This document shows positions 1 through 9,871 of a DNA stretch of 64,000 nucleotides, piece after piece (within the stretch, counting starts at the first letter, position 1; each line of letters begins with the position of its first letter). The position numbers were made by a program, and so were the translations under genes. The notes beneath the pieces were generated by a model. The model saw only the letters and a program-made list of their open reading frames with translations. It was not told where the DNA came from and searched no databases. The DNA comes from Actinobacillus sp. (lineage in GTDB: Bacteria > Pseudomonadota > Gammaproteobacteria > Enterobacterales > Pasteurellaceae), in assembly GCA_020026155.1 (NCBI GenBank), contig JAHHQX010000003.1, forward strand, positions 61,306-125,305, given 5' to 3'.

Positions 1-65
1 CAAAAGATAATCGTCAAGAAAATACCTCTAAAGGAAAGAAAAATGAGCCTATCTCAAAACAATAA
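1..65 (+). CDS. possible 3' end of an upstream gene (partial)
   Basis: From base 3 one frame stays open to a TAA at 63-65, giving a short charged tail ending in ISKQ that overlaps the start of yciA. It would be the C-terminus of a gene that begins before the window. In Haemophilus the gene before yciA is the septation protein gene yciB/ispZ, which fits a Lys/Asn-rich cytoplasmic tail. Twenty codons are too few to identify it, so this is a weak call. Confidence 0.3.
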   Translation, partial: KDNRQENTSKGKKNEPISKQ

Positions 66-489
66 TCCTACTTTCTCGCATCCTTCTATGCCGTTATTGC
101 GTACGGTAGCAATGCCTGCCAATACCAACGCAAATGGGGACATTTTTGGTGGTTGGATTATGTCACAAATGGATCTCGGTGGTGCCATTTTGGCAAAAGA
201 AATTGCTCACGGTCGTGTCGTTACGGTTTCTGTTGAAAATATCACTTTCTTACACCCTGTTGCTGTGGGCGATGTCATCTGTTGCTACGGAAAATGCTTA
301 CATGTCGGCCGTTCATCAATTAAACTTCAACTTGATGTATGGGCAAAAAAAGTATCTGTAGAACCTATTGGCGAACGTTTTCATGTCACTACTGCTATTT
401 TTACCTTTGTCGCTGTAGATAAAGAAGGAAAACCGCGCGAAGTACCACGTGAAAATAACCCTGAACTTGAGCATGCACTTGCACCATAA
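43..489 (+). CDS. yciA: acyl-CoA thioester hydrolase YciA
   Basis: Hot-dog fold acyl-CoA thioesterase of 148 residues, the usual length for YciA, which hydrolyses a broad range of acyl-CoAs in the cytoplasm. The N-terminal third holds the [10 protein letters not shown] motif (about residues 28-37) with the catalytic Asp. [17 protein letters not shown] stretch follows, typical of the YciA/BACH subgroup. The ATG at 43 is preceded by AAAGGA at a normal distance. The next gene, yciI, starts 14 bases after the stop behind its own AAAGGAGA, so the two probably form one transcript, as in Haemophilus. No anomaly seen. Confidence 0.93.
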   Translation: MSLSQNNNPTFSHPSMPLLRTVAMPANTNANGDIFGGWIMSQMDLGGAILAKEIAHGRVVTVSVENITFLHPVAVGDVICCYGKCLHVGRSSIKLQLDVWAKKVSVEPIGERFHVTTAIFTFVAVDKEGKPREVPRENNPELEHALAP

Positions 490-502
490 AAGGAGAATAT
501 TT

Positions 503-799
503 ATGTATTATGTTATTTTTGCAGAAGATCATCCTAATAGCTTAGAAAAACGCTTAGCTGTCCGTGCACAACATCTTGCACGTTTACAGGCATTAGATTC
601 CGAAGGTTGTCTTCTAACTGCAGGACCTAATCCTGCGGTTGATGATGAAAAACCGGGCGAGGCAGGATTCACAGGCTCAACAGTGATTGCTCAATTTGAT
701 AGCCTTGATGCAGCAAAAGCATGGGCAGCTGCTGATCCGTACTTTGATGCTGGGGTTTATAAGCAAGTTATTGTTAAACCTTTCTTAAAAGTATTCTAA
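503..799 (+). CDS. yciI: YciI-like protein
   Basis: Small 98-residue protein of the YciI/YCII family, a ferredoxin-like alpha+beta fold whose biochemical role is not settled. The start is ATG 503: it has a strong ribosome binding site (AAAGGAGA, 488-495), and the protein then begins [10 protein letters not shown] as in the E. coli and Haemophilus homologues. The frame is open further upstream into yciA, but that part has no family similarity. Conserved features seen are the SLEKRL segment, [13 protein letters not shown] and the C-terminal KPFLKVF. It is co-transcribed with yciA and closed by the hairpin at 808-832. Confidence 0.9.
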   Translation: MYYVIFAEDHPNSLEKRLAVRAQHLARLQALDSEGCLLTAGPNPAVDDEKPGEAGFTGSTVIAQFDSLDAAKAWAAADPYFDAGVYKQVIVKPFLKVF

Positions 800-807
800 A
801 AACAAAA

Positions 808-838
808 GAGGCGCAGTAAAAACTACGCCTCTTTTTTC
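808..838. terminator. bidirectional terminator between yciI and epmA
   Basis: Inverted repeat AGAGGCG (808-814) / CGCCTCT (826-832) is followed by a T run on the plus strand. An A-rich flank on the other side could serve the convergent epmA transcript. Confidence 0.8.
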
Positions 839-855
839 GTTAAAAATTATGGTCT

Positions 856-1899
856 TTATGCACGCTCAATATCAAAGGCCATCACTTCTCCAATTGTCGA
901 TGCCCCAAGCGCAATCATAAGTAAACGATCGACACCCAGCGCAACACCAGAGCAATTTGGCATTCCCGCTTTTAAAGCAGCCAAGAAACGCACATCAATT
1001 TCTTGCTCAGGTAATCCTAAGCGTGCGCGTTCACGATTATCTTCTTCAAAACGATGACGCTGTTCGCGGTAATCCGTTAATTCTGTAAAACCATTTGCCA
1101 ATTCTACCCCTTTGTAATAGAACTCGAAACGTTCTGCGACACGTAAATCTTCAGAACTAAGTTGAGCGAGTGCCGCTTGGGAGGCTGGAAAATGATAAAC
1201 GGCTATCGGTTGATTTTGTCCGATTTGGGGTTCTACTACCATGCTGAATAAAAATTCTAATAAAGTATCACGATCAGAGTGTTCGGCATCCATGAAATTA
1301 TTTTCTTTCGCTTTTGCCACCAGTTCGTCATCAGAACATGAAAGCGGATCTAACCCTACACATTCCTGGAATATAAATTGATAACTCACCATTTCTGCAG
1401 GCGCGCAATCAAGTACCTCTTGCAATAAATCATCCACCTCATTAATTAAACGATACATATCAAAAAATGGGCGGTACCATTCAAGCATCGTGAATTCTGG
1501 ATTGTGTTTTCTCCCCGCCTCTTCATTACGAAATACACGGCAAAGTTGGAAAATAGGTCCACTTCCCGCGGTTAGTAGACGTTTCATATGATATTCTGGG
1601 CTTGTCATCAAATAAAGCGTTTCGGATTTCGCTTTATATGGGGAAAGATATTGAGTTTCAAATGTAACAAGATGTACATCAGTAACGCCATATTCGCTTA
1701 AAACTGGCGTAGACACCTCTAATAAGCCACGTGCACGAAAGAATGTACGAATTTGTTCGATAATTTTAGCGCGTGCAATTAAATTCTTAATTGGTGCACT
1801 CGGTTTCCATGTATCCCCTACTTTTTTTAATTTTTCATCTAGCGACATGTCATGGTTATCTTTTTCTTCACTTACTAATGCGTGATTGTTGTCGATCAT
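856..1899 (-). CDS. epmA: elongation factor P--(R)-beta-lysine ligase EpmA
   Basis: Class II lysyl-tRNA synthetase paralogue (GenX/PoxA/YjeA) that attaches (R)-beta-lysine to a conserved Lys of EF-P, helping ribosomes through polyproline stretches. It lacks an anticodon-binding domain. Motif 2 ([22 protein letters not shown]) and motif 3 ([15 protein letters not shown]) are both present, and the C-terminus ends near FDIERA. The frame opens with a TTG at 1929. I prefer ATG 1899, which has AAGGTGAG about ten bases upstream and gives 347 residues. The family is usually about 325, and homology only starts near [10 protein letters not shown], so ATG 1848 is also possible. It lies divergent from frdA, its usual neighbour. 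Confidence 0.92.
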   Translation of the reverse strand: MIDNNHALVSEEKDNHDMSLDEKLKKVGDTWKPSAPIKNLIARAKIIEQIRTFFRARGLLEVSTPVLSEYGVTDVHLVTFETQYLSPYKAKSETLYLMTSPEYHMKRLLTAGSGPIFQLCRVFRNEEAGRKHNPEFTMLEWYRPFFDMYRLINEVDDLLQEVLDCAPAEMVSYQFIFQECVGLDPLSCSDDELVAKAKENNFMDAEHSDRDTLLEFLFSMVVEPQIGQNQPIAVYHFPASQAALAQLSSEDLRVAERFEFYYKGVELANGFTELTDYREQRHRFEEDNRERARLGLPEQEIDVRFLAALKAGMPNCSGVALGVDRLLMIALGASTIGEVMAFDIERA

Positions 1900-1929
1900 A
1901 ATAGAATTACTCACCTTTTTCCGTGTCAA

Positions 1930-2194
1930 ACTTACGTTATTTTAACATTATTTATATATGCTATAAATTAAAATATCTAAAAACAGAGTGTTGATAATTA
2001 TTATCAATAACTTATTGAATTAACGTTTTTTTTTGCATTAAAAAGTTTGAAGTAGATCACATTTTTAAAAGATTGCGGTTATCAGAATTTTATAAAAGTG
2101 GCAGAATACCCCTGCTTGAAAAAGGGTTTTAAGCACTGTTTATTTTTTTATCTTTTTTATAATAATTTCTATATTTATTTCTGGGAGGAATACT
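1930..2194 (+). promoter_or_regulatory. epmA-frdA divergent promoter region with FNR-like box
   Basis: Non-coding AT-rich spacer. At 2047-2060 there is TTGAA-GTAG-ATCAC, matching 8 of 10 positions of the FNR box (TTGAT-N4-ATCAA), as expected for anaerobic induction of fumarate reductase. At 1993-2005 lies the perfect palindrome GATAAT-T-ATTATC, which resembles two abutting Fur hexamers. Both assignments rest on motif similarity only. Confidence 0.5.
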
Positions 2195-4036
2195 GTGCAA
2201 ATCGAAGAAACCATCAATGTCGATGTTGCAATTGTGGGTGCTGGCGGTGGCGGTTTACGTACTGCGATTGCTGCAGCAGAGGAAAACCCAAATTTAAAAG
2301 TCGCACTTATTTCTAAAGTTTATCCAATGCGTAGTCATACTGTTGCCGCTGAAGGTGGCGCAGCTGCGGTTATTAAACCTGAAGATAGTTATGAAAAACA
2401 TTTTCACGATACCGTAGCAGGGGGTGACTGGCTTTGTGAACAAGATCTTGTTGAATATTTTGTAAAACACTCTCCAGTGGAAATGACTCAGCTTGAACGT
2501 TGGGGATGCCCATGGAGCCGTAAACAAAATGGGGATGTGAATGTTCGTCGTTTTGGCGGTATGAAAATCGAACGCACTTGGTTCGCTGCCGACAAAACTG
2601 GTTTCCACCTTCTCCATACTCTCTTCCAAACTTCAATGCAATATCCACAAATCCATCGTTTCGACGAACATTTCGTTCTTGATATTCTCGTTGATGATGG
2701 TCGCGTATGTGGCGTGGTTGCCATTGATATGATGGAAGGCAAACTTATCCAAATTAATGCCAAATCTGTTGTTATCGCAACGGGGGGCGGTTGTCGTTCA
2801 TTCCGTTTTAATACCAATGGCGGTATCGTAACAGGTGACGGTCTTTCAATGGCTTATCGCCATGGCGTGCCACTGCGTGATATGGAATTCGTTCAATATC
2901 ACCCAACAGGTCTTCCAAATTCTGGCATCCTTATTACCGAAGGTTGTCGTGGTGAAGGCGGTATCTTAGTGAATAAGGACGGCTATCGTTACTTACAAGA
3001 TTACGGTCTAGGACCTGAAACTCCAATCGGCAAACCAGAAAACAAATATATGGAATTAGGTCCTCGTGACAAACTTTCCCAAGCTTTCTGGCAAGAATGG
3101 AAAAAAGGCAACACCTTAAAAACATCCAAAGGCGTAGATATTGTTCATCTCGACTTACGTCATTTAGGTGAGAAATATTTACATGAGCGTCTCCCATTTA
3201 TTTGTGAACTTGCTCAAGCTTATGAAGGAGTAAATCCAGTTAACTCGCCAATCCCTGTACGTCCAGTTGTGCATTACACCATGGGCGGTATCGAAGTTGA
3301 TCTTAACTGTGAAACGCGTATTAAAGGGCTATATGCTGTTGGGGAATGTGCATCGTCTGGTCTTCATGGAGCAAACCGTCTTGGTTCAAACTCTCTAGCA
3401 GAATTAGTCGTGCTAGGTCGCGTTGCAGGTGAACAAGCCGCTCAAAATGCGATGCAAGCGCCACTTGCTAATCAAAGTGCTGTTGACAAACAAGCAGGCG
3501 ATGTTATTGCTCGTCTTGAAGCGCTTTATAAACAAGAAGGTAATGAAAACTGGGCAAGTATCCGTGATGAAATGGGTCAAGCAATGGAAGAAGGCTGTGG
3601 TATCTATCGTACTCAAGAAAGTATGCAACAAGCCGTCGATAAAATTGCAGAATTAAAAGAGCGCTATAAAAAAGTGAAAATTGAAGACCACTCTCACGTC
3701 TTCAATACCAATGCACTTTATGCTATTGAACTTGGCTATATTCTTGATGTTGCTCAAGCTATTTCTAGCTCAGCAATCGAACGTAAAGAATCTCGTGGGG
3801 CACACCAACGTTTAGACTACACTGAACGTGATGATGAAAACTACTTGAAACATACTCTTGCGTTCTACTCTCCAGATGGCACACCGCGTATTGATTATAG
3901 TAATGTGACTATTACTACTTCAAAACCAGCGAAACGTGTTTACGGGGCAGAAGCTGAAAAAATTGAGGCTGCTGAAAAAGCTGCTGCAACTGAAAAAGCG
4001 TTAAACGCTCAAGCTAAGGAGCAAAATAATGGCTAA
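2195..4036 (+). CDS. frdA: fumarate reductase flavoprotein subunit
   Basis: Catalytic FAD subunit of quinol:fumarate reductase, reducing fumarate to succinate on the cytoplasmic face during anaerobic respiration. The N-terminus has the dinucleotide-binding [19 protein letters not shown] contains the His that carries covalent FAD. Active-site segments include [12 protein letters not shown] and [10 protein letters not shown]. It is 613 residues, slightly longer than the E. coli protein, with an Ala/Glu/Lys-rich tail. The start is GTG 2195, chosen because GGGAGGA lies seven bases upstream and the protein then begins [10 protein letters not shown]. It overlaps frdB by 8 bases, so translation is probably coupled. 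Confidence 0.97.
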   Translation: MQIEETINVDVAIVGAGGGGLRTAIAAAEENPNLKVALISKVYPMRSHTVAAEGGAAAVIKPEDSYEKHFHDTVAGGDWLCEQDLVEYFVKHSPVEMTQLERWGCPWSRKQNGDVNVRRFGGMKIERTWFAADKTGFHLLHTLFQTSMQYPQIHRFDEHFVLDILVDDGRVCGVVAIDMMEGKLIQINAKSVVIATGGGCRSFRFNTNGGIVTGDGLSMAYRHGVPLRDMEFVQYHPTGLPNSGILITEGCRGEGGILVNKDGYRYLQDYGLGPETPIGKPENKYMELGPRDKLSQAFWQEWKKGNTLKTSKGVDIVHLDLRHLGEKYLHERLPFICELAQAYEGVNPVNSPIPVRPVVHYTMGGIEVDLNCETRIKGLYAVGECASSGLHGANRLGSNSLAELVVLGRVAGEQAAQNAMQAPLANQSAVDKQAGDVIARLEALYKQEGNENWASIRDEMGQAMEEGCGIYRTQESMQQAVDKIAELKERYKKVKIEDHSHVFNTNALYAIELGYILDVAQAISSSAIERKESRGAHQRLDYTERDDENYLKHTLAFYSPDGTPRIDYSNVTITTSKPAKRVYGAEAEKIEAAEKAAATEKALNAQAKEQNNG

Positions 4037-4799
4037 TGATGCAATGATGAAAGTTGATATTCTCCGCTACGATCCTGAAGTGGATGAAAAACCATATATT
4101 AAATCTTATCAAGTGCCTTATGACAATCAAACTTCTTTGCTTGATGCCTTAGGCTACATTAAAGATAAACTTGATCCTACCCTCTCTTATCGCTGGTCTT
4201 GCCGTATGGCAATCTGTGGTTCTTGCGGGATGATGGTCAATAACATTCCTAAATTAGCTTGTAAAACTTTCTTACGTGATTACAGCGGTTATATGCGTAT
4301 TGAACCACTCGGTAATTTCCCTATCGAACGTGATTTGATCGTAGATATGACTCACTTCATTGAAAGTTTAGAAAGCATTAAACCATACATCATTGGTAAT
4401 GAAGCGCCACCACTTGATGGTAAGCCACATCCATCTGATGTATTAGCAAAAAGTCGCACCAAACAAACACCAGCACAATTGGAAAAATATCGCCAATTTT
4501 CTATGTGTATTAACTGTGGCTTATGTTATGCCGCTTGTCCACAATTTGGTTTAAACCCTGAATTTTTAGGACCAGCTGCGATTACATTGGCACGCCGTTA
4601 TAACTTAGATAACCGCGATCACGGTCAAGCAGAACGCATGAAACTGCTTAATACGGATAACGGTGTTTGGAGTTGTACTTTTGTTGGTTATTGCTCTGAA
4701 GTATGTCCAAAACATGTGGACCCAGCAGCAGCAATTAACCAAGGTAAAGTAGAAAGTGCAAAAGACTTTATTATTGCAATGCTAAAACCTGGAAAATAG
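4029..4799 (+). CDS. frdB: fumarate reductase iron-sulfur subunit
   Basis: Electron-transfer subunit of the Frd complex, 256 residues. The cysteine motifs stand in the expected order: the [2Fe-2S] ligands in [10 protein letters not shown]...C (about residues 57-78), the [4Fe-4S] [12 protein letters not shown] (about 160-171) and the [3Fe-4S] region [17 protein letters not shown]. It passes electrons from menaquinol, bound at the FrdC/FrdD anchor, to FrdA. The start ATG 4029 lies inside the end of frdA with AAGGAG just upstream. Confidence 0.97.
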   Translation: MANDAMMKVDILRYDPEVDEKPYIKSYQVPYDNQTSLLDALGYIKDKLDPTLSYRWSCRMAICGSCGMMVNNIPKLACKTFLRDYSGYMRIEPLGNFPIERDLIVDMTHFIESLESIKPYIIGNEAPPLDGKPHPSDVLAKSRTKQTPAQLEKYRQFSMCINCGLCYAACPQFGLNPEFLGPAAITLARRYNLDNRDHGQAERMKLLNTDNGVWSCTFVGYCSEVCPKHVDPAAAINQGKVESAKDFIIAMLKPGK

Positions 4800-4809
4800 G
4801 GAGTGTTCT

Positions 4810-5220
4810 ATGCCTACTACAAGCAAACGTAAAGAATATATTCGTCCAATGAATGCTGACTGGTGGAAAAAGAATAGTTTCTACAAACATTATATGTTAC
4901 GTGAAGCAACAGCTATTTTTTCACTCTGGTTTAGCATCGTTTTACTCTACGGCACTATTTGCTTAGTGCGTGAAGGATTTGATTTCTTACAAGGCTATAA
5001 TAGCTTTGTACATTTTTTACAAAATCCTCTCGTGGTTATCATTAATATCGTGGCATTAGGTGCGGCTATGTTAAATACCGTTACTTATTTCAACATGACA
5101 CCAAAAGTCACCAATATTATTGTTGATAGTCAAAAACTTAATCCAAAAATTATTACTGGAGTCATGTGGGCGATTACCGCTATCGTGACCTTCTTAGTAT
5201 TATTTTTTCTTGTGATCTAA
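4810..5220 (+). CDS. frdC: fumarate reductase membrane anchor subunit C
   Basis: Hydrophobic 136-residue anchor with three predicted membrane helices (around residues 30-55, 68-90 and 112-135). Near the N-terminus is the conserved RPMNADWWKKNSFYKHYMLREATA. With FrdD it anchors FrdAB and forms the menaquinol site; the Glu of MLREATA corresponds to a residue implicated in quinone chemistry in E. coli FrdC. It lies 10 bases after frdB and 15 before frdD in the operon. Confidence 0.95.
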   Translation: MPTTSKRKEYIRPMNADWWKKNSFYKHYMLREATAIFSLWFSIVLLYGTICLVREGFDFLQGYNSFVHFLQNPLVVIINIVALGAAMLNTVTYFNMTPKVTNIIVDSQKLNPKIITGVMWAITAIVTFLVLFFLVI

Positions 5221-5235
5221 AGGGAGAAGGTAAAA

Positions 5236-5577
5236 ATGCAAGATCCAAAACGTTCTAAAGAACCTTTAGTATGGTTAATGTTTGGTGCAGGTACTACTGT
5301 TAGTGCAATTGTTTTCCCAGTATTGATCCTAGCTGTTGGGTTTCTTATCCCATTTGGGCTAATTAGCGAACAAGGGCTCGCTAATATTTATAGCTTCATG
5401 CATTCATGGTGGGGAGAATTGATTATGCTCATCGTATTAATTTTCCCAGTTTGGGGTGCGTTACACCGTATCCATCATGGTTTGCACGATCTTAAAGTAC
5501 ATCTTCATGGTAGTGCAGCGATTTTCTATGGCCTAGCTGCATTATTTAGCATTATTGCTATTTTTGCTGTACTTTAA
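5236..5577 (+). CDS. frdD: fumarate reductase membrane anchor subunit D
   Basis: Second membrane anchor, 113 residues with three hydrophobic helices. The N-terminal KRSKEPLVWLMFGAGT is typical of FrdD, as is HRIHHGLHDLKVH before the last helix. Its ribosome binding site is AAAGGGAGAAGG. It is the last gene of frdABCD and is followed by a strong terminator. Confidence 0.95.
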   Translation: MQDPKRSKEPLVWLMFGAGTTVSAIVFPVLILAVGFLIPFGLISEQGLANIYSFMHSWWGELIMLIVLIFPVWGALHRIHHGLHDLKVHLHGSAAIFYGLAALFSIIAIFAVL

Positions 5578-5600
5578 AAAGAAATCATAACAAATAAAAA

Positions 5601-5627
5601 ACCGCGTTTTAAAACGCGGTTTTTTTA
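5601..5627. terminator. frdABCD terminator (bidirectional)
   Basis: Perfect stem ACCGCGTTTT/AAAACGCGGT (5601-5620) followed by seven T and preceded by an A run. It can end both frdABCD and the convergent symporter gene. Confidence 0.9.
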
Positions 5628-5644
5628 TATTAATTAAGTACTAA

Positions 5645-7165
5645 TTACTCAGCATCCATTAATCGTTGTTCATTTAACGTAGCTGAATCGTTATCAATAT
5701 CCTGAATAACAATATTTGTTTCTGGATTATCTTCCCAAATTTTTGGATCAACACCACGTTTAATAAGTTTTGGATGTTCATGGATATTGAATACAGGTTC
5801 ACGGATACCTGCACGTAATTGTCCACTATAATCTTTTAATAGATCCCATACTACTGGTGATAATAATACGATCGCAATCAAGTTGATGAGTGCCATCACT
5901 GCCATTACTGTATCAGCGAAGTTCCACACAATATTTGCCGCATTAACTGCACCGAAATAAACGAAGAATAATACGATTAAACGGAAAGCAATCACTACAG
6001 AACGTTTATTTTTAATAAAACGAATATTACTTTCAGCGTATGCATAGTTACCAATGATAGATGAGAATGCAAATAATAATAAGATAAATGCTAAGAAGTG
6101 TACGCCGAACTCACCCACATGATATTTTAATGCAGCTTGCGTTAACGAGATATTCGTTAATCCTGAACCGTAAGCATTTGATAATAAAATGATGAAAGCG
6201 GTACAAGAACACACAACAATCGTATCAACAAATACACCTAACATTTGAATTAAACCTTGGCTTGCTGGGTGCTTAACAGAAGCAGCGGCTGCCGCATTTG
6301 GTGCAGAACCCATACCTGCTTCATTAGAGAATAAACCACGTTTAATCCCCCAAAGCATTGCTTTCGAGAAAATTGCCCCGAACATACCGCCAGCCATTGC
6401 ATGGAAATCAAATGCACTGTCAACGATTTGTGCGATTAATCCAGGAATACGATCAATATGCATAACCATAATCACCGCAGCCATGACGAGGTATAAAAGT
6501 GCCATAAGAGGAACAAGACCCGCAGATACTTGACCGATACGTTTAACACCACCAAAGATAATTAAACCAGATAATACGACAAGTGAAATACCTACATATT
6601 GCGGATTCCAGTGCCATGCGTTACGAGTTGCTTCAACAATTGCATTAGATTGCACCGCATTAAACGCAAAACCAAAAGTAAAAATTAACGCAATCGCAAA
6701 AGCAATCGCCATCCAATGAGCTTTCAGTCCTTTTGTAATATAATAAGCTGGACCACCACGGTAACTGCCATCTGGATTTCTTACTTTATAAAGTTGGGCT
6801 AATGATGATTCAGCGAATGCGCTTGACATCCCCACTAATGCAGTCACCCACATCCAGAAAACAGCACCTTCACCACCCGTTGCAATTGCAATCGCAACAC
6901 CACCGATGTTACCCACACCTACTCGGCTTGCAAGCCCAGTCGTAAAGGCTTGGAACGGTGTTAAGGCATCGCTATCTACGGTGCGTCCGAACCACATTTC
7001 ACGTAAACTTTCAGGGAAAAGTCTAATCTGAACAAATCCTGTACTAATTGTGAAAAACAACCCAACCCCAAGAAGTACAACAATCGTAATATCCCACAAA
7101 GGCGAACCTACGTTGGCAACGATCCACGCAAGTACGCCTTGCATATGATTAATAATATCAGACAA
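5645..7165 (-). CDS. sodium:alanine (AgcS/DAACS) symporter
   Basis: Inner-membrane Na+-coupled alanine/glycine symporter of the AGCS (TC 2.A.25) family, 506 residues with about ten or eleven hydrophobic segments. The family signature lies near residues 70-110 (GLASRVGVGNIGGVAIAI, then FWMWVTALVGM). The RNPDGSYRGGPAYYI loop and the GLFSNEAGMGSAPNAAAAA segment also fit. It resembles Haemophilus DagA/AlsT-type proteins. It is a single gene convergent with frdD, sharing its terminator. The substrate is inferred from the family and could be alanine, glycine or a related amino acid. Confidence 0.9.
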   Translation of the reverse strand: MSDIINHMQGVLAWIVANVGSPLWDITIVVLLGVGLFFTISTGFVQIRLFPESLREMWFGRTVDSDALTPFQAFTTGLASRVGVGNIGGVAIAIATGGEGAVFWMWVTALVGMSSAFAESSLAQLYKVRNPDGSYRGGPAYYITKGLKAHWMAIAFAIALIFTFGFAFNAVQSNAIVEATRNAWHWNPQYVGISLVVLSGLIIFGGVKRIGQVSAGLVPLMALLYLVMAAVIMVMHIDRIPGLIAQIVDSAFDFHAMAGGMFGAIFSKAMLWGIKRGLFSNEAGMGSAPNAAAAASVKHPASQGLIQMLGVFVDTIVVCSCTAFIILLSNAYGSGLTNISLTQAALKYHVGEFGVHFLAFILLLFAFSSIIGNYAYAESNIRFIKNKRSVVIAFRLIVLFFVYFGAVNAANIVWNFADTVMAVMALINLIAIVLLSPVVWDLLKDYSGQLRAGIREPVFNIHEHPKLIKRGVDPKIWEDNPETNIVIQDIDNDSATLNEQRLMDAE

Positions 7166-7286
7166 AATTCACTCTCCCTTTTCAATTAAAAAGCTAATGC
7201 AAAAAATAAAAGCCGACATTCTAGCGACTTTCTTTTTATTTTTAAATACAAAATAATTTTTTTTACGATTTTTTTAAATAAAATAA

Positions 7287-7337
7287 AAAAAACCTTTCCA
7301 CTATATAACAAAGTTATTTTTTGGAAAGGTTTTTTGA
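7287..7337 (-). terminator. nagK terminator
   Basis: Stem AACCTTTCCA (7291-7300) / TGGAAAGGTT (7322-7331) flanked by A and T runs. In the minus direction it follows the nagK stop and lies before the upstream region of the symporter gene. Confidence 0.75.
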
Positions 7338-7357
7338 ATATTTTTTAATTTTAGTTT

Positions 7358-8269
7358 TTATTTTATCCAGAGAGCGGCAGCGCCACGAGCACCGCCCGCA
7401 TCTCCGAATTCAGCTTTTTGCAATCGAGGTATTTTTGCCGTCTGCAAAAGATATGCAGACAATTTATTAGGTATAGCCTGATAAAGATAATCGAAGTTCG
7501 ATAAACCACCACCGAGCACAATCACTTTTGGATCAAGTGTGGTGATGATAGTTGCAAATGACATCGCACAAAGTTCTATAAAGCGTTCTACAAAAGATAC
7601 AGCCCTTAATTCTCCTGCATAAAATTGCTCAATAATTGATTGTGCGGTTGCTACTTGCCCATACATATCTTGGTACAACCTCGCGAAACCACGTCCAGAT
7701 AAGTAACTATCTAAGCAAGCTTTTTTGCCACATCCACATTGATAAATAGGTGCTTTATCCCAGCCAAGTAACTGAATTGCAGGATAACTTAAAGGCGTAT
7801 GCCCAATTTCTCCTGCCATTCCATTTTCGCCAGCATAGAGTTTGCCATTTAAAACAAACCCTGCACCAAATCCTGTGCCTAAAATTAGACCTAAAACACT
7901 TGTTTTTCCTTCAGGATCTATTGCCAATGCTTCTGATAAAGCAAAGCAATTTGCATCATTCTCCCCTCGCACTTCTCTACCAAGTGCTTGCGTCAAATCA
8001 CGCAAAATCGGACGATTATTTGCTACAGGAATATTACTCGTTTCCGCTACGCCAGTATTTTTATTAATAAATCCTGGAATGCCTACGCCCACTCGACCTT
8101 GAGTACAAAAGATGTCATCCATTCTTTGTACAAGTTCCACGATAGTTTGAATCCAATTTTCATAGCTATCATGTGGTGTTGGCACACGTTCAGCATAGAG
8201 CTTTTCTAGCTTTTCACTAAATACAGCAATTTCAATTTTAGTGCCGCCAATATCTATTCCATATAACAT
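7358..8269 (-). CDS. nagK: N-acetyl-D-glucosamine kinase
   Basis: ROK-family sugar kinase, 303 residues. It phosphorylates GlcNAc released from peptidoglycan or host glycans to GlcNAc-6-P. Seen are the N-terminal ATP-binding DIGGTK, the catalytic [12 protein letters not shown], the sugar-binding GHTPLSY and the ROK zinc motif [18 protein letters not shown]. Similarity to E. coli NagK runs along the whole length ([21 protein letters not shown]). It sits 66 bases downstream of pgpB in the same direction, with a 16-bp palindrome just before its start. Confidence 0.92.
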   Translation of the reverse strand: MLYGIDIGGTKIEIAVFSEKLEKLYAERVPTPHDSYENWIQTIVELVQRMDDIFCTQGRVGVGIPGFINKNTGVAETSNIPVANNRPILRDLTQALGREVRGENDANCFALSEALAIDPEGKTSVLGLILGTGFGAGFVLNGKLYAGENGMAGEIGHTPLSYPAIQLLGWDKAPIYQCGCGKKACLDSYLSGRGFARLYQDMYGQVATAQSIIEQFYAGELRAVSFVERFIELCAMSFATIITTLDPKVIVLGGGLSNFDYLYQAIPNKLSAYLLQTAKIPRLQKAEFGDAGGARGAAALWIK

Positions 8270-8290
8270 AAAAGTAACCGCCCCTGGTTT

Positions 8291-8306
8291 AATGCGTTAA
8301 CGCATT
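8291..8306. promoter_or_regulatory. perfect 16-bp palindrome upstream of nagK
   Basis: AATGCGTTAACGCATT is a perfect palindrome about 22 bases before the nagK start codon. The T run follows it only on the plus strand, so it is poorly placed as a terminator for pgpB or nagK and may be an operator. No regulator can be named. Confidence 0.35.
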
Positions 8307-8335
8307 TTTTATTATTAATTTATTGAATTATTAAA

Positions 8336-9058
8336 CTATTCTTCAGTCATCCATTTTTTCTTTTGTAGGAAGAAGAACACAATAAGCATCCAAATCCATG
8401 ACATCACGATAGCGCCCATTTCATCCCATGGGAAATGCATACCGAGTTGGATACGGCTAATGAGTACTAAGATAGCCCATACTGTCAAGAAATTCGCAAA
8501 ATAGCGTAATGCTTTACTGTTACCAAGTAATAAAGAAAAACCAACTGCTAACAATACCCAAGTGGTTACGAATGTACTGTGACCTGATGGGAAAGAGAAA
8601 CTGGTTTCATGGCTACGGTGATTAACTAACCATTCAGGAACGTTCGGTGCATATTGTTTGTAATATTCTTTTACTTCCACTGCACGTACGGATTTTTTCA
8701 ATGAATAGAAAGTTTGAGGGTTTGGCACACCTTTTAATACTTGGGTCATAAATGGGCGAGTTTCTTTTACTGCTTTTTTCGCCTCAATTTTCATTCCAAG
8801 TGCTACCACAAGGCTAAATGCCATAATCACGATAACTTTGATGGCCGTTTTTTTATCTTTAATTGCAAAAAAATAAAAGGCTGCAAATAAAATTGAAGTA
8901 ATAATAAAGTAAGGCTTACTTGCTGTTTCTGTCACCCAATACAACAAGTGAGAGATCATTCCATAATCCTGAGTTTCATGCCAATGCCAGCCACTTACTA
9001 AGACAATTAACGGTACTAAAAAAAGTAAAGCTGCATACATTGATAATCTTTTTAACAT
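8336..9058 (-). CDS. pgpB: phosphatidylglycerophosphatase B (PAP2 family)
   Basis: Integral membrane PAP2 phosphatase of 240 residues. It dephosphorylates phosphatidylglycerol phosphate and probably undecaprenyl pyrophosphate at the periplasmic face. The three PAP2 motifs are visible: KAVKETRPF, SFPSGHSTF with the catalytic His, and SRIQLGMHFPWDE. Several hydrophobic helices flank them. It is divergent from ribA across 86 bases, the arrangement known for Haemophilus pgpB-ribA. Confidence 0.9.
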   Translation of the reverse strand: MLKRLSMYAALLFLVPLIVLVSGWHWHETQDYGMISHLLYWVTETASKPYFIITSILFAAFYFFAIKDKKTAIKVIVIMAFSLVVALGMKIEAKKAVKETRPFMTQVLKGVPNPQTFYSLKKSVRAVEVKEYYKQYAPNVPEWLVNHRSHETSFSFPSGHSTFVTTWVLLAVGFSLLLGNSKALRYFANFLTVWAILVLISRIQLGMHFPWDEMGAIVMSWIWMLIVFFFLQKKKWMTEE

Positions 9059-9144
9059 ATAAATTTCCTTTATTTTGGTTTATAATTGCAAAAAGCGGTG
9101 TATTCTAACACCCATCCAAAAAAAAACATAGGAACTTATAATTA

Positions 9145-9795
9145 ATGTCAGATATTCAACTTGTTAGCGAAGCAAAACTCCCTACTGAGTTTGGTATTTT
9201 TCGCATCGTAGGATTTGAAAGCCCAAGCACGAAAAAGGAACACGTTGCACTGGTTATGGGTGATATTAGTAATGGTGAACCCGTTCTTGCACGTATTCAT
9301 TCTGAGTGCCTTACAGGAGATGCCTTGCATAGTTTAAAATGTGATTGTGGTTTCCAATTACAAACGGCATTGAAACAAATCAATCAGGAAGGCCGCGGTG
9401 TGTTAATTTATCATCGTGAGGAAGGACGTGGGATCGGCTTAATTAATAAAATCCGCGCTTACGCACTCCAAGATCAAGGAATGGATACGATTGAAGCAAA
9501 TCTGGCATTAGGTTTTGCCGCTGATGAGCGTGATTTTACTGTTTGTGCGGATATTTTTAATTTACTCGGCGTAAAGGAAGTACGTTTATTGACAAATAAC
9601 CCGCAAAAAATTGAAACCATGAAAAATGCCGGCATTAACGTTATTGAACGCGTTCCGCTTAATGTGGGTGAAAACCGCTACAATACGAAGTATTTAGATA
9701 CAAAAGCGAAAAAAATGGGACATTTCATTGTGCATAATGGAGAACAACATCAATTAGAATGCCCATACTGCGCGGAAGAAGTCCCAGAAAAATAG
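9145..9795 (+). CDS. ribA: GTP cyclohydrolase II
   Basis: First committed enzyme of riboflavin synthesis, opening the imidazole ring of GTP to give the diaminopyrimidine precursor; 216 residues, cytoplasmic. Zinc ligands are in [15 protein letters not shown], the catalytic segment is [11 protein letters not shown], and the nucleotide-contact region is [10 protein letters not shown]. It extends about 20 residues past the E. coli protein, with a tail containing CPYCAEE. The gene stands alone and is followed by an inverted pair of the CACGCCCC repeat that may act as terminator. Confidence 0.95.
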   Translation: MSDIQLVSEAKLPTEFGIFRIVGFESPSTKKEHVALVMGDISNGEPVLARIHSECLTGDALHSLKCDCGFQLQTALKQINQEGRGVLIYHREEGRGIGLINKIRAYALQDQGMDTIEANLALGFAADERDFTVCADIFNLLGVKEVRLLTNNPQKIETMKNAGINVIERVPLNVGENRYNTKYLDTKAKKMGHFIVHNGEQHQLECPYCAEEVPEK

Positions 9796-9825
9796 ACTTG
9801 TTCCCGTCCAATTTTAAATTAATTT

Positions 9826-9871
9826 ATCACGCCCCAATTTTCATAAATTTTTATGATTTTTGGGGCGTGAT
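9826..9871. repeat. inverted pair of CACGCCCC repeats after ribA
   Basis: Left copy 9826-9855 (ATCACGCCCC, AATTTTC, then TTTATG). Right copy on the minus strand, 9842-9871, overlaps it in the AT-rich centre. Together they form a strong hairpin about 30 bases after the ribA stop and could terminate transcription. A poorer copy may lie at 9803-9825. The family is described in the findings. Confidence 0.85.

Noticed and set aside
2098..2316. 72-codon ORF overlapping the frdA start
   Set aside because: Runs through the frdA SD and promoter region in another frame; composition is Cys-rich by chance and has no start signal.
2294..2817. Antisense ORFs within frdA, and similar ones across groEL, comEC, tad and thi genes
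   Set aside because: They are shadows of strong coding frames on the other strand, without SDs or family features.
7627..7636. TTGTGCGGT-like near match to the Hin uptake core
   Set aside because: Differs from AAGTGCGGT and stands alone; consistent with chance inside nagK.
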